Source: Candidatus Omnitrophota bacterium (lineage in GTDB: Bacteria > Omnitrophota > Gorgyraeia > Zapsychrales > JANLHA01). From it: DNA of 34,986 nucleotides. The notes under the pieces were generated by a model. That model did no database searches. It was not told the origin of the DNA and saw only the letters and a program-made list of their open reading frames with translations. Shown here piece after piece: positions 26,301 to 34,736 of the stretch. The stretch's first letter is position 1. The number at the start of each line of letters is the position of its first letter. The position numbers were made by a program, and so were the translations under genes. The stretch is taken from contig JADLGJ010000036.1 in NCBI GenBank assembly GCA_020849375.1, positions 1 to 34,986 of the forward strand, read 5' to 3'.

Positions 26301-26629
26301 TTTTGCAGAACACCGTTCTCCCACAATTTCATGGCGAGATTGAGCGCGGTCTGGCCGCCCAAGGTCGGCAGAATAGCGTCGGGGCGTTCGGCCTGGATAA
26401 TATATTCGATAAATTCGGGGGTCAACGGCTCAACATAAGTTGCATCGGATAATTCCGGGTCGGTCATGATCGTCGCCGGGTTGGAATTGGCAAGGACGAT
26501 CTCGTAACCTTCTTCGCGCAAAGCTTTGCATGCCTGCGTTCCGGAATAGTCGAACTCGCACGCCTGGCCTATGACGATCGGGCCGGAGCCAAGAAGTAAG
26601 ATTTTTTTGATATCAGTACGTTTTGGCAT
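23333..26629 (-). CDS. carB: Carbamoyl-phosphate synthase large subunit
   Basis: A 1098-residue enzyme making carbamoyl phosphate from bicarbonate, ammonia and two ATP, for pyrimidine and arginine synthesis. Two homologous ATP-grasp halves are visible. The first starts [19 protein letters not shown] with [13 protein letters not shown] and [11 protein letters not shown]. The second, after about residue 555, has [21 protein letters not shown] and [20 protein letters not shown]. Both carry the EVNPR/EMNPR type metal motif. The C-terminal methylglyoxal-synthase-like domain, with [12 protein letters not shown], binds allosteric effectors such as UMP, IMP or ornithine in other bacteria. Length is slightly above the usual 1070. 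The ATG shares one base with the carA stop (TAATG), which couples translation and fits a stable CarAB complex. Confidence 0.98.
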   Translation of the reverse strand: MPKRTDIKKILLLGSGPIVIGQACEFDYSGTQACKALREEGYEIVLANSNPATIMTDPELSDATYVEPLTPEFIEYIIQAERPDAILPTLGGQTALNLAMKLWENGVLQKYNVKMLGANYDVIKKAEDRQEFKKAVLKVGLDVPASTFAHNMGEAHIAAKEIGFPLIVRPSYTLGGTGGGIARNQEEFEKIVALGIESSMIHEVLIEESIEGWKEYELEVMRDSKDNVVIVCSIENLDAMGVHTGDSITVAPAQTLTDREYQHMRDASLKLIREIGVETGGSNIQYAIDPKSGRMIVIEMNPRVSRSSALASKATGFPIAKFAAKLAVGYSLDEIQNDITRETPASFEPTIDYCVVKAPRFTFEKFPEAKDILGVQMKSVGETMAIGRTFKEALQKALRGLEIKHIGLDNKQKFNEIPDEKLRLRLKEPNASRIFYVKYALQKGLTIDEIYKISFIDPWFLAQIQQIIDLENELTATYARTKTLSDALLRKAKEYGFSDPQLAQITGKTDLEIRSWRKKSGIVATFKQVDTCAAEFEAYTPYYYSTYESEDEAILFDQKVNAGSAGAGKKARKKIMILGGGPNRIGQGIEFDYCCCHAAFALKEMGFETIMVNSNPETVSTDYDTSDRLYFEPLTFEDVMNIVDVEEPDGVIVQYGGQTPLNLAKRLNDAGVPIIGTSVDSIDLAENRERFSAFITKLGISQPANGSAKSVEEAIAVAQQIGYPVLARPSYVLGGRAMRIVYDREALLSFIEEAKEVSDGHPILIDKFVEDAIEVDVDAICDGTRTYVPGIMEHIENAGIHSGDSACVLPPHTLSEDLVRTIKNYTCKIAEGLKVVGLCNIQFAIKGSKIMVLEVNPRASRTVPFVSKATGLPVAKIASQIMAGKKIKDFELPANCEDIDHFAVKESVLPFSRFSGVDIVLGPEMKSTGEVMGIASTFGEAFAKSQICAYQALPKRGKVFISVKDEDKRNIAFLAKKLVDMKFSIIATRGTAKALKSSGVDAETVDKHDEGKNNLLTLIRKNEINLIINTPSGQKSQSDMRSIRAEAILHNVPCITTLQAALAAVNGIEAIIAKQMTVRSLQDYYSGPKGARNTVTFK

Positions 26630-27732
26630 TACTTTTTATTGTCTTTCATTGATTCGATGAACGGGTCGAATAAATATTGTGCGTCATGAGGGCCCGGGCA
26701 CGATTCCGGATGATACTGAATCGAATAGACCGGGAACTTTTTATGTTTCAAACCCTCGACGGTACGATCATTTAAATTGACGTCGATCATTTCCACTTCG
26801 TCCACGTTCAAGCTGTCCATATCAACGCAATAATTATGGTTCTGCGAGGTGATGCTGACACGGTTGCCGACGATATCGCGGACCGGATGGTTCGATCCGT
26901 GATGGCCGAACTTTAATTTGTATGTCTTTCCGCCTAAGGCGAGGCCCAAAATTTGATGACCTAAACAAATCCCGAACGTCGGAATTTTCCCCAGCGATTG
27001 CTGGACGGTTTTGATGACGTACGGCACCGCTGCCGGATCACCGGGACCGTTGGAGAGGAAAAGCCCGTCGGGCTTGACCGCCATGATCTGTTCAAAGGTC
27101 GAGTTAGCCGGAAAAACGTGAACATCGCACCCGCGCGCCGCTAAGATCCGTAAAATATTGGTTTTGATCCCGCAATCAATGGCCGCGACGGTGTAAAGTG
27201 GCGCCCCTTGAAAATCCCCGGTCGCCGAGAAAAAATATGGCTTGGGGCTTGTAACGGTCTTAACCCAATCGGTATTCGACATGTCGGGAGCGGCTTTGAG
27301 TTTCGCAGCGAGGCTCTTTTCATCAAAATCTTCCGTCGAGATGATGCCGCGCATAACGCCTTTGACACGCAAATGGCGGGTCAAGGCACGGGTATCAAAC
27401 CCTTCCATGGCAATGACTTTATTATCTTCTAAATATTGTGTGAGACTTTTAGTGGCGCGGTAATTGGAGTGGGTGCGGCAAAATTCTTTGGCGATGAAAC
27501 CTTTGACGTGGACTTTGGAGGATTCGACGTCTTCGTCATTGACGCCGTAGTTGCCGATCAAAGGATAGGTCATGACCACGATCTGACCGGCGTACGATGG
27601 GTCGGTGAGGACTTCCTGATACCCGCTCATCGCGGTGTTAAAGACAACTTCTCCTATCGTTTCGCCGCTCACCGTTAAAGACTGGCCGCGAAAAACCTTG
27701 CCGTCTTCGAGATATAATATTGCGTCTTTCAT
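26629..27732 (-). CDS. carA: Carbamoyl-phosphate synthase small subunit (glutaminase)
   Basis: A 367-residue subunit that hydrolyses glutamine and channels ammonia to CarB. The N-terminal CPSase small-chain domain starts [16 protein letters not shown] and has [19 protein letters not shown]. The class I amidotransferase domain has the nucleophile Cys in [16 protein letters not shown], the preceding oxyanion region in [15 protein letters not shown], and the His/Glu pair in [15 protein letters not shown]. All catalytic residues are intact and the length is normal. It is the first gene behind the strong promoter at 27790-27817 and overlaps carB by one base. The leader of about 50 bases has no obvious attenuator. 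The promoter probably drives carAB and the downstream purF, pyrG, tRNA-Leu and rpe. Confidence 0.98.
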   Translation of the reverse strand: MKDAILYLEDGKVFRGQSLTVSGETIGEVVFNTAMSGYQEVLTDPSYAGQIVVMTYPLIGNYGVNDEDVESSKVHVKGFIAKEFCRTHSNYRATKSLTQYLEDNKVIAMEGFDTRALTRHLRVKGVMRGIISTEDFDEKSLAAKLKAAPDMSNTDWVKTVTSPKPYFFSATGDFQGAPLYTVAAIDCGIKTNILRILAARGCDVHVFPANSTFEQIMAVKPDGLFLSNGPGDPAAVPYVIKTVQQSLGKIPTFGICLGHQILGLALGGKTYKLKFGHHGSNHPVRDIVGNRVSITSQNHNYCVDMDSLNVDEVEMIDVNLNDRTVEGLKHKKFPVYSIQYHPESCPGPHDAQYLFDPFIESMKDNKK

Positions 27733-27777
27733 CCCTACGGGCCACCAAACTGCAAGAGAAGTTAAAAAAGTGAGGAT

Positions 27778-27791
27778 TTAATTTGAATTAA
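27778..27791. promoter_or_regulatory. Possible operator dyad at the carA transcription start
   Basis: TTAATT and AATTAA (perfect 6-bp inverted repeat, 2-bp spacer) overlap the -10 box and predicted start of the carA promoter. The sequence is AT-rich and short, so chance is a real alternative. Confidence 0.25.
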
Positions 27792-27817
27792 TATAGCACT
27801 GAACCGTTGAAAGTCAA
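27790..27817 (-). promoter_or_regulatory. Strong extended -10 promoter of carA
   Basis: On the minus strand TTGACT (27817-27812), 16-bp spacer ending in TGC, TATATT (27795-27790). The -35 box begins six bases after the stop codon of the upstream phosphatase gene. The leader to the carA ATG at 27732 would be about 50 bases. Confidence 0.75.
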
Positions 27818-27822
27818 CACCC

Positions 27823-28665
27823 TCACCGCTTGCTAATAGCGGCGCGGATGACCGGGAAATTACGCTCTGAGGACAGTACATAAAAGTCACGCAAACGCCA
27901 CGTTTTGTCCCCTTTTCCCTGAAATAAGCTAATGTCCAACCGGTCAACGACCTTACCGCTGTTCAAATGGCGCAGATCAAGCCCTGCGGAACGGAAGATC
28001 GGCCATGCCCCGGCATAATCCCAAATATGAGCGTTAAAGAACGCGCCTGCTCCCCTGCCGAGCGCCGGCCAGCAAAGGTCGAGCACAGCGCAGGACGGCA
28101 GCATGATCTGGCAAAGGTCAAAATTCCAGTCAAAAAATTTAAAGAACTTATCGCTCCCGTAAAAAATGGACTGATGCGAGATCGGCTGGTCAACACGCTT
28201 GATGACAGACTTCTGGGGCCTCCTAGACGTTGCCGCTTTGACGAAATATGACTTGTTGCCGTCAGAATAAAACAGTTCATCGAGCATCGGAAAATAAATA
28301 ACACCAAGCCACGGCTTGAGATCCTTGAGCAATCCCAGCGAAACGCCGTACATCGGCATGCGGTTGGCAAAATTCCGCGTCCCGTCAATCGGGTCCGCGA
28401 CCCAAATGTACGGGATCTTTGCCAGCGCCGCCTGGTCAAAATAACGGCTGCTATTTTTATCTTCCTCGTCGATCAAAATGTGGTCGGATGTTTTCAAATA
28501 TTTCGCGAGATTCTTCCGGACGAGCTTAGACACGGCCAAGTCCGCTTTTGTCAGCACGGAATTGTCCGGCTTCAAGGTCGGCTTGCTGTTTTGCATAATT
28601 TTAAGCGACATTTTCCCGCCGTCGAGGGCGGTCTTGATCATTAAAGCTAAGAACTTTTTAGTCAT
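27823..28665 (-). CDS. Inositol monophosphatase family phosphatase
   Basis: A 280-residue enzyme of the lithium-sensitive sugar-phosphatase superfamily. The metal-binding motifs are seen in order: ILIDEEDKNSS near residue 65, WVADPIDGTRNFANRMPMYG near residue 90, and WDYAGAWPIFRSAGLDL near residue 217. Members hydrolyse inositol phosphates, fructose 1,6-bisphosphate, 3'-phosphoadenosine phosphates or histidinol phosphate, and the motifs alone do not separate these. The neighbours (carAB downstream, CHASE4 protein and glp genes upstream) do not settle it. The ATG at 28665 has only a weak purine-rich site (GAAAGA). It ends just before the carA promoter and no terminator is visible between them. 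Confidence 0.9.
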   Translation of the reverse strand: MTKKFLALMIKTALDGGKMSLKIMQNSKPTLKPDNSVLTKADLAVSKLVRKNLAKYLKTSDHILIDEEDKNSSRYFDQAALAKIPYIWVADPIDGTRNFANRMPMYGVSLGLLKDLKPWLGVIYFPMLDELFYSDGNKSYFVKAATSRRPQKSVIKRVDQPISHQSIFYGSDKFFKFFDWNFDLCQIMLPSCAVLDLCWPALGRGAGAFFNAHIWDYAGAWPIFRSAGLDLRHLNSGKVVDRLDISLFQGKGDKTWRLRDFYVLSSERNFPVIRAAISKR

Positions 28666-28712
28666 AAATATCTTTCGGCAGGGCTACTCGAGGGATCAAA
28701 GCAGTTAAACGC

Positions 28713-29540
28713 CTAGATCTTTCTCAAAAATTTTCGTAAAAAATACAACAAACAAAGCATTTGCAGGGCGGAGTAGACCACGAACAACTTTAAAAGGACT
28801 TTCGACCGGGCATGAAAATGTTCGATCGCGACCGAGTCAACAGCAGCGACGATCGCCAAAAGCGGTGACCGTCCCCAGTCATCAACCTGGATCACAAAGG
28901 CATCCTTACGGCCGAGGAATTTTACCGCGTCCTGCGCCGGGACTACCGAAACATCGCAATCAGCTAATTGCGACAGAATTTTCAAATATTCATTATTCCA
29001 TAACTTGCCGACAAAGAAATATCCCTGAGCCCGGGTTTTGCGGTCGCTGTCATTCGAGGGATGGACGGTAGCCCCCTGAACCTCTAAATAACCGGCCGGT
29101 GTCTCAAGATAAAAATGGACCAACGACTGTCCGTTAAAGATCTGTGTAACCTGTTCCTTGGTCAAAGGGAGGTCTTTGAGGCGCTCGTCGGAAAAACGGT
29201 TAACAGAATAGACCCGCTTAAAATCCATGTTAAAAACCCATGCCGCATCAGCCTCATAGGTCTTGATCCCGGAATCAATATTGAACGCCGCCCACTCAAC
29301 ATCTTCATTTTTGATCGCGCTGACCAATTCATCCCAATAGGAATAATCTTTAGCGAGGACAAAAATGGCCTGACGGTTCAAGGTAAGGATCTTTTCGAAG
29401 CTGACCTGATGGCTTTGGACTTCATTTTGCTGGATCTTTTGCAGTTGGGCATTCCCCATACGGGAATAAAGGCCCAACCCGACCAGGAAAAGGAAGAAAA
29501 GCAGGAAAAAGATGACCAATAGTCTTTGGGTGACTTTCAT
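28713..29540 (-). CDS. CHASE4-type membrane sensor protein without an output domain
   Basis: A 275-residue protein. One N-terminal membrane helix (residues 8-26) is followed by an extracytoplasmic domain of about 215 residues and a second helix (about 245-267), ending at once in a basic tail (LRKFLRKI). The segment FVLAKDYSYWDELVSAI, with a following AAFNIDSGIKTYEADAAWVF, matches the CHASE4 pattern, an extracellular sensing domain normally joined to kinase, GGDEF or methyl-accepting modules. Here no such module follows, and no frameshifted continuation is seen in the 47 bp before the next gene. It may work through a partner or be a truncated receptor. AAAAGAG precedes the ATG. glpD lies 79 bp upstream. 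Confidence 0.75.
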   Translation of the reverse strand: MKVTQRLLVIFFLLFFLFLVGLGLYSRMGNAQLQKIQQNEVQSHQVSFEKILTLNRQAIFVLAKDYSYWDELVSAIKNEDVEWAAFNIDSGIKTYEADAAWVFNMDFKRVYSVNRFSDERLKDLPLTKEQVTQIFNGQSLVHFYLETPAGYLEVQGATVHPSNDSDRKTRAQGYFFVGKLWNNEYLKILSQLADCDVSVVPAQDAVKFLGRKDAFVIQVDDWGRSPLLAIVAAVDSVAIEHFHARSKVLLKLFVVYSALQMLCLLYFLRKFLRKI

Positions 29541-29595
29541 ATCTCTTTTAGATTACATCTCTTTACAGTTTTGTCCAAGCTTCAAAAAGTTTTTT

Positions 29596-29634
29596 ATCCT
29601 AAAGGATTCCGCTACCCGGCTACCGCCGGCTAGC
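29596..29634 (-). terminator. Hairpin at the end of glpD (weak terminator candidate)
   Basis: The minus strand holds a 10-bp stem with one mismatch (29634-29625 with 29620-29611, loop GGTA) that includes the glpD stop codon. A small ATCC/GGAT stem (29607-29596) and an A-run then T-run follow. The U-tract is not directly after a stable stem, so termination strength is doubtful. Confidence 0.35.
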
Positions 29635-31110
29635 TTCACAATATTCTTCAATGACTTTACGGCACTGACGGGAAGCACAAAACACATAACCGATCCCCAG
29701 CCGCCGCCAGATAATGTCGTCGGCCGTGACCGCCATTTCATTTTGCAAAGCGTAAACGACCTGGGCCTTGATCGCCGGCGAACAGGTACACAAAGGCTCG
29801 GCGAGTTGCTTATCTTTTTCAACAAGCTTTAAAACATCTTCCGCCTTATAGCCGTATTTTGAAAACAAGTATTGATAAACCTGGTCCGGAAGGCCGCGAT
29901 GTTCTTTCCGTTGACCTTGACTGCCGTAAAGCGAATAGTCCGTTCCAAGATCGAGTTTCTTACCGAGAACTTTCTCCACGCATTGTTGGGCGATCGCACG
30001 GTAGGTCGTATATTTGCCACCCATGACATACCAAACCCCGCTTTCATTCTTCTCGATCACGTGATTGCGGGAAATCTTCGAAGGATCGCCTTGCGCAAAA
30101 ACCAGCGGCCGCAAGCCTGCGAAACTGGTCACAATATTTTCACGGCGCAATTTGGCAGAAGGCAAAAATTTCGCGGTCTCGACCAATAAATATTCAATAT
30201 CTTCCTTTTCACTCTCAACATGGTCAGGTGAAGCCGTATAATCCGTATCCGTAGTCCCGATAAGCGTATGTTCGCCAAAAGGGATCGCGAAAAAAACACG
30301 GTTATCTTTGCCCGCTTGCAACAACAAAGCGGTGTCGGAGATCTTTTCCTTATAAACAATATGGACGCCCTTGGTCAAGCGTATCTTATCTGCGGATGAA
30401 GGCGAATCAAGGCGCAAGATCTCATTGGTCCACGGCCCCGCCGCGCAAACAACATGATGCGCTTTGATCGTCATCTCCTGCCCGGTCAAAAGGTCTTTGA
30501 CATTCGCCCCGGCGGTCAATTGCGTCGCGACCTTTAAAAACGATCCCGCCTGGACATAATTCGCAATGTGCGCACCCTTTTCGCGGGCACTTAAAATATT
30601 CTCCAAGCATAAACGCGCATCGTCCATTCGGCAATCACTGTAAGCGACGCCGCCGACAAGCCCTTCGCGCTTGATCCCGGGAATAGCAGCCACCACTTGC
30701 TCGGCGGTTAAACCGGCGTGCTTCTCGACAACATATTTTCCGCTCAACAGATCATAAAGAAAAACCCCCAGCTTCATCATCCATAACGGCCGGCGGTCGC
30801 CTTTATAAACCGGGATGACAAAACGCAATGGCTGGACAAGATGCGGAACGCTTTTCCATTGGATGTAACGCTCACGCAACGATTCCTTCACGAGGTCGAA
30901 TTCAAAGTTCTCTAAATACCGCAATCCGCCATGCACGAGTTTTGTCGAACGGCTGGACGTGCCGCTGGCAAAATCTTCTTTTTCAACAAGCGCGACACTC
31001 AGGCCTTGCTGAGAAGCGATATTAGCAATAGCTGCGCCGTTGATGCCGCCGCCGATGATGAGCAAGTCATATTCTTTATTGGTAAAAATATTTTGAAGGT
31101 CGCGCTTCAT
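29620..31110 (-). CDS. glpD: FAD-dependent glycerol-3-phosphate dehydrogenase
   Basis: A 496-residue flavoenzyme that oxidises glycerol 3-phosphate to dihydroxyacetone phosphate at the membrane and passes electrons to quinone. The FAD-binding GxGxxG motif is in YDLLIIGGGINGAAIAN, followed by LVEKEDFASGTSSRSTKLVH and GGLRYLENFEFDLVKESL, both typical of GlpD. Later segments include HVVCAAGPWTNEI, LIGTTDTDY and VMGGKYTTYRAIA. I place the start at 31110, where ATG overlaps the glpK stop as ATGA; an in-frame start at 31143 lies inside glpK. Length is normal for GlpD. Coupled glpK-glpD implies use of glycerol or of glycerol released from lipids. Confidence 0.96.
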   Translation of the reverse strand: MKRDLQNIFTNKEYDLLIIGGGINGAAIANIASQQGLSVALVEKEDFASGTSSRSTKLVHGGLRYLENFEFDLVKESLRERYIQWKSVPHLVQPLRFVIPVYKGDRRPLWMMKLGVFLYDLLSGKYVVEKHAGLTAEQVVAAIPGIKREGLVGGVAYSDCRMDDARLCLENILSAREKGAHIANYVQAGSFLKVATQLTAGANVKDLLTGQEMTIKAHHVVCAAGPWTNEILRLDSPSSADKIRLTKGVHIVYKEKISDTALLLQAGKDNRVFFAIPFGEHTLIGTTDTDYTASPDHVESEKEDIEYLLVETAKFLPSAKLRRENIVTSFAGLRPLVFAQGDPSKISRNHVIEKNESGVWYVMGGKYTTYRAIAQQCVEKVLGKKLDLGTDYSLYGSQGQRKEHRGLPDQVYQYLFSKYGYKAEDVLKLVEKDKQLAEPLCTCSPAIKAQVVYALQNEMAVTADDIIWRRLGIGYVFCASRQCRKVIEEYCEASRR

Positions 31111-32594
31111 AAGGCTCTCGCCTGACGGACGGCCTTCTGCCAACCGGAATAAAGTTCTTTGGTTTTTGCTGCAGAAGATCTCGGAGAAAAAACTTTTTCG
31201 ATCTTTTGTAATTTCTTAAGGTCTTTCTTGAGATTCCATAAACCTACTGTGACACCAGCGAGCAATGCGGCGCCTTTGGCTGTTGTATCTATCATTCTCG
31301 GACGGACAATGCGCCGGCCTAAAATGTCCGCCTGAAATTGCATCAAAAAATCATTTTGGCACGCGCCGCCATCCACATTCAGGAACAGTGCTTGATGCCC
31401 GAATTCTTTTTCAAAAAGGTCAAAAACATCTTTCGTCTGATAAGCGATCGCCTCCAATGCTGCGCGGACGATATGAGCACGATTGGCTCCGCGCGTGAGG
31501 CCAGTGACAATTCCGCGTGCGCTGCTGTCCCAGTATGGCGCGCCGAGCCCGGCAAATGCGGGAACGACATAACCACCGTTCGTATCTTTTAATCCCTTAA
31601 TAACTTTTTCTGTCTCCGACGATGTTTTGATCACTTGTAGCTCATCGCGCAGCCACTGGACGACCGCTCCGGCAATAAAGACCGATCCTTCAAGGGCATA
31701 GACCGGATTGCCGCGGTCATCGCAAGCCAAGGTCGTAAGCAAACCTTTATTAGAAAGAACGAAACGGTTCGCGGTATTTAAAACCAAAAAACATCCCGTG
31801 CCGTAAGTATTCTTGCTCGTTCCGGCGGTGTGGCAGCCCTGCCCATATAGCGCCGCCTGCTGATCACCCATGACGCCGGTGATCGGAATATCAAATAAAC
31901 CGGTTTCTTTATTGTTCGCGTGGCCGAAGACTGACCCGGACTTCTGCACCGACGGGAGAATCTCGCCTGGGATATCAAAAACTTTTAACAGCTCTTGGTC
32001 CCATTTCTTTTCGCGGATGTTAAAGATCAATGTCCTCGACGCATTGGTCATGTCGCTGACATGCGCCTGCCCGCCGGTCAATTTCCAAATGAGCCAGCTG
32101 TCGATCGTCCCAAAACATAGCTCGCCATTTTTCGCGCGACGGCGCAAAGATTTATCGTGGTCGAGCATCCATTTGATCTTGGTGCCGGAAAAGTAAGCAT
32201 CAAGGACCAGGCCGGTTTTCTTGCGGATCGCTGGAATATATTTTTTGAATTGTGGGCTTTCGCAAATGGAAGCGGTGCGGCGGCATTGCCAAACGATAGC
32301 ACGCCCGACGGGTTTGGACGTTTTACGGTCCCAGAGAACGGTTGTTTCACGTTGATTGGTAATGCCGATCGCGCTGATCTGTTGCGGAGAGATATTAGCT
32401 TTGCGGATCGTACCGCGGATAACATTAACGCATGACCGCCAGATCTCGTCAGCATCATGCTCGACCCAGCCGGGCTTAGGGTAGTATTGTTTGAATTCCT
32501 GATAAGCGCTCGCAACGACATCGGCTTTTTCATTGAAAATAAAAGCCCGCGAACCCGTCGTGCCCTGGTCGATCGCTAAAATAAATTTCTTCAT
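31107..32594 (-). CDS. glpK: Glycerol kinase
   Basis: A 495-residue FGGY-family kinase that phosphorylates glycerol to glycerol 3-phosphate with ATP. Signature segments: FILAIDQGTTGSRAFIF at the N-terminus, then PGWVEHDADEIW, GITNQRETTVLWDRKT, VMGDQQAALYGQGC, YGTGCFLVLNT, and the FGGY-type region FLNVDGGACQNDFLMQFQAD. Length and motifs are standard. Its ATG is separated by one base from the TAA of the preceding small exported-protein gene, and its stop overlaps glpD as ATGA. No glycerol facilitator (glpF) or repressor (glpR) is in the window, so uptake is by diffusion or encoded elsewhere. Confidence 0.98.
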   Translation of the reverse strand: MKKFILAIDQGTTGSRAFIFNEKADVVASAYQEFKQYYPKPGWVEHDADEIWRSCVNVIRGTIRKANISPQQISAIGITNQRETTVLWDRKTSKPVGRAIVWQCRRTASICESPQFKKYIPAIRKKTGLVLDAYFSGTKIKWMLDHDKSLRRRAKNGELCFGTIDSWLIWKLTGGQAHVSDMTNASRTLIFNIREKKWDQELLKVFDIPGEILPSVQKSGSVFGHANNKETGLFDIPITGVMGDQQAALYGQGCHTAGTSKNTYGTGCFLVLNTANRFVLSNKGLLTTLACDDRGNPVYALEGSVFIAGAVVQWLRDELQVIKTSSETEKVIKGLKDTNGGYVVPAFAGLGAPYWDSSARGIVTGLTRGANRAHIVRAALEAIAYQTKDVFDLFEKEFGHQALFLNVDGGACQNDFLMQFQADILGRRIVRPRMIDTTAKGAALLAGVTVGLWNLKKDLKKLQKIEKVFSPRSSAAKTKELYSGWQKAVRQARAL

Positions 32595-32595
32595 A

Positions 32596-33186
32596 TTATT
32601 GATGCATTGGCCCCTGAGGCTGGGACTGCGCCATCAGGCGCTGTTTGTTCTTTTCGTAAACTTGCGGCCCCAGGATCTTTTGTGCGAGCAGATCAGGATT
32701 CTGGCCATTACCAAAATCATATTCCATCACCGCTGCGACCTGCAAAACCCGCTCGAACGGCATCGCGAGCATATCGGCGCTGGCGACCGCCATTTGGTCG
32801 ATCATGGCAACATAATAATCTGCCGGCTTCTGGATCGTGACCCCTTGATCAGCGTATTGCTTAATAAATTCACCGACAACAACTTCCTTATCTTCTTTAT
32901 TGATGATCAATTCCCAGGCTTCGCTTGATTCCTGCAAGGACTCTTTCAGCTGGTCTAGCCCAACAATATCTTTAACCTCGACGGGCTCGGCGGGTTCTTC
33001 CTCTTGCGGCGGCTCTGGGACTTTCTTGATCCCCTCAGGCGTCATGACATATCCGGGAGGAAGCTGTTGAGGCATCGGGGGCCCCTTAGGGCCACCCCCC
33101 TTAGCTTTCGCGACTGCCGCGCCAGCGTGCGCCGGGGCTTGAACCGCGAGAATAAAACACACTATCAGGATGATGATCCTTATCAT
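32596..33186 (-). CDS. Small exported protein with Pro/Glu-rich linker, function unknown
   Basis: A 196-residue protein if started at 33186, where the ATG overlaps the lnt stop as ATGA and AAGGTG lies five bases upstream. The signal peptide is clear (MIRIIILIVCFILAVQAPAHA, cut after AHA) with no lipobox Cys. A Gly/Pro-rich segment (GGGPKGPPMPQQLPPGYVM) and an acidic Pro/Glu linker near residues 55-70 follow, then an alpha-helical domain of about 115 residues that starts near KDIVGLDQLKESLQ. The C-terminus is Gln/Pro-rich. I do not recognise the helical domain; there are no cysteines or catalytic motifs in it. Coupled on both sides (lnt and glpK), it is clearly part of the operon, but the role cannot be inferred. 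Confidence 0.8.
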   Translation of the reverse strand: MIRIIILIVCFILAVQAPAHAGAAVAKAKGGGPKGPPMPQQLPPGYVMTPEGIKKVPEPPQEEEPAEPVEVKDIVGLDQLKESLQESSEAWELIINKEDKEVVVGEFIKQYADQGVTIQKPADYYVAMIDQMAVASADMLAMPFERVLQVAAVMEYDFGNGQNPDLLAQKILGPQVYEKNKQRLMAQSQPQGPMHQ

Positions 33187-34682
33187 TTTTTCACCTTTAT
33201 CGTTGTGATCAATTGTATCAGTATAACAAAGCCCACACAGAGGAAGCAAAAGGTATCGCCAAGATTATTGTAAGGGCTTTTTTTTCTACCAGAGGCCAGC
33301 TCGTAATTAAAGAACCGTTTTTCACCAAGCGATTGCATGGTGTCTTCTTTTGTGCCGCCAACCTCGTCGATCAATCCCGACCAGCCATGATTCGCCGAGC
33401 GGATCACGGGGAAACGGTTTTCCGCGGCCCGGACCATAGAGTGCTGGGCATGCATGACAAAGCCGGCCTTTTGCGTGAACCAACCATTATTCAAAAGCAC
33501 GACCACAAATTGCGCACCCTTGCGGTAATATTCACGGAACACTGTATCAATATTGTCTTCGGAGCAGATAGCGACCCCGAAACGGACAGTACGGCCATCG
33601 CGCAAACGAAGTTCCATTATCCCGGCATTATTTTCTTTCCCTTCGACCAAAGCAGGAGCCTCCACCTGGAAAATGTTTGCAAACATTTTCCAAAACCAGG
33701 TACCCGGCACAAATTCTGTTAAAGGGATCAGATGGCGTTTATGATAGATCTGCTGCACCTCACCGCCGCGATCCAATAAAACAGCACTGTTATGCTGTCC
33801 GGCTTCATCGCGGATGGCCGCACCGACGAGGAAATAGCTTCCGGTTTCTTGGGCCAGGGCAGCCATTTTCATTCTCAGCTCCGGGTCTTGCAAGAAATCC
33901 GTCGGGATGGCCGTTTCCGGCCAAACAATAAGGTCCGGCTTTTCACGGGCCGCAGCAACGGCCTCCCCTGTCAAAACGATATTCGCATCAACGATCTTCG
34001 AAACTCTGTCATCGGTCAGGTCACCATGATAATCCTGGTCGGTTTGCAGGACACAAATGTTCACCGGCTTCATCGTCACGACATTGGTCACCAGCTTCAT
34101 AAAACCATATCCATAGACCACCGCCAAAAGGACAACGGCGGCCAGCATGGCCCTCACATTCATCTTTAGATCTTGAGGCCTGCGCAGGACGATATAAAGA
34201 GCATAATTCACCACGATCAATAAAAAGGAAACAGCCGACGACCCCAACACGCCGGTTATCTGCAACAGCGGGACATCGAACGTCTGCGTGTGTGCCAAAT
34301 TCCATGATTCGCCGAGCATTAAAAGTTTCCGGAAATATTCGGAAACGACCCACGCTCCGGCGACATAAAGAACACTGAGGGCCGGCCGGTTCTTTAACGG
34401 ATGATACAATGCCGCAAAAATAACGCCTTGGCTGGCCAAGACTAAGCTTAGCAAAAGATAGCCCGGCAAACTATAAGGGATCATCCAGTTTACAGCGACG
34501 AGATTTGCAGCAAGTCCAAAGATAAAACCGCCCCTAAGCCGGCTCAACAAATCTTTATCCTGGAGAGCAAAAAAGAACGGGATCGCAAAGACCCACGCTA
34601 ACCAGGAGAAACCATACAATGAAATAACATTAGGAAAAGAAAGATAATAAAGAACTGCGGAGATGAGGATCGATAAGATCAT
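33183..34682 (-). CDS. lnt: Apolipoprotein N-acyltransferase
   Basis: A 499-residue membrane enzyme that adds the third acyl chain to the N-terminal Cys of lipoproteins, which implies lipoprotein sorting in a diderm envelope. Five to six N-terminal helices contain FSWLAWVFAIPFFFAL and MLGESWNLAHTQ. The C-terminal nitrilase domain has the full triad: Glu in LIVWPETAIP, Lys in IYHKRHLIPLTEFVPG, and Cys in GVAICSEDN. A final helix ends the chain. Length is normal. The ATG at 34682 has no Shine-Dalgarno sequence and stands directly after the T-run of a terminator-like hairpin. Its stop overlaps the next gene as ATGA. Confidence 0.96.
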   Translation of the reverse strand: MILSILISAVLYYLSFPNVISLYGFSWLAWVFAIPFFFALQDKDLLSRLRGGFIFGLAANLVAVNWMIPYSLPGYLLLSLVLASQGVIFAALYHPLKNRPALSVLYVAGAWVVSEYFRKLLMLGESWNLAHTQTFDVPLLQITGVLGSSAVSFLLIVVNYALYIVLRRPQDLKMNVRAMLAAVVLLAVVYGYGFMKLVTNVVTMKPVNICVLQTDQDYHGDLTDDRVSKIVDANIVLTGEAVAAAREKPDLIVWPETAIPTDFLQDPELRMKMAALAQETGSYFLVGAAIRDEAGQHNSAVLLDRGGEVQQIYHKRHLIPLTEFVPGTWFWKMFANIFQVEAPALVEGKENNAGIMELRLRDGRTVRFGVAICSEDNIDTVFREYYRKGAQFVVVLLNNGWFTQKAGFVMHAQHSMVRAAENRFPVIRSANHGWSGLIDEVGGTKEDTMQSLGEKRFFNYELASGRKKSPYNNLGDTFCFLCVGFVILIQLITTIKVKK

Positions 34683-34683
34683 G

Positions 34684-34727
34684 AAAAAGAAAACGGCTCA
34701 TGCAGAAATATTATCTGATGAGCCGTT
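34684..34727 (-). terminator. Rho-independent terminator between the TPR gene and lnt
   Basis: On the minus strand AACGGCTCAT (34727-34718) pairs perfectly with ATGAGCCGTT (34701-34692), extended by a CAG/CTG stem past a one-base bulge. It is followed by TTTTCTTTTT. The T-run ends one base before the lnt ATG at 34682. Confidence 0.75.
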
Positions 34728-34736
34728 ATTGTGAAA

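Noticed and set aside
31111-31143. Upstream start of glpD at 31143
   Set aside because: It lies within glpK and the extra residues are not GlpD-like; the ATGA overlap at 31107-31110 is a better start.
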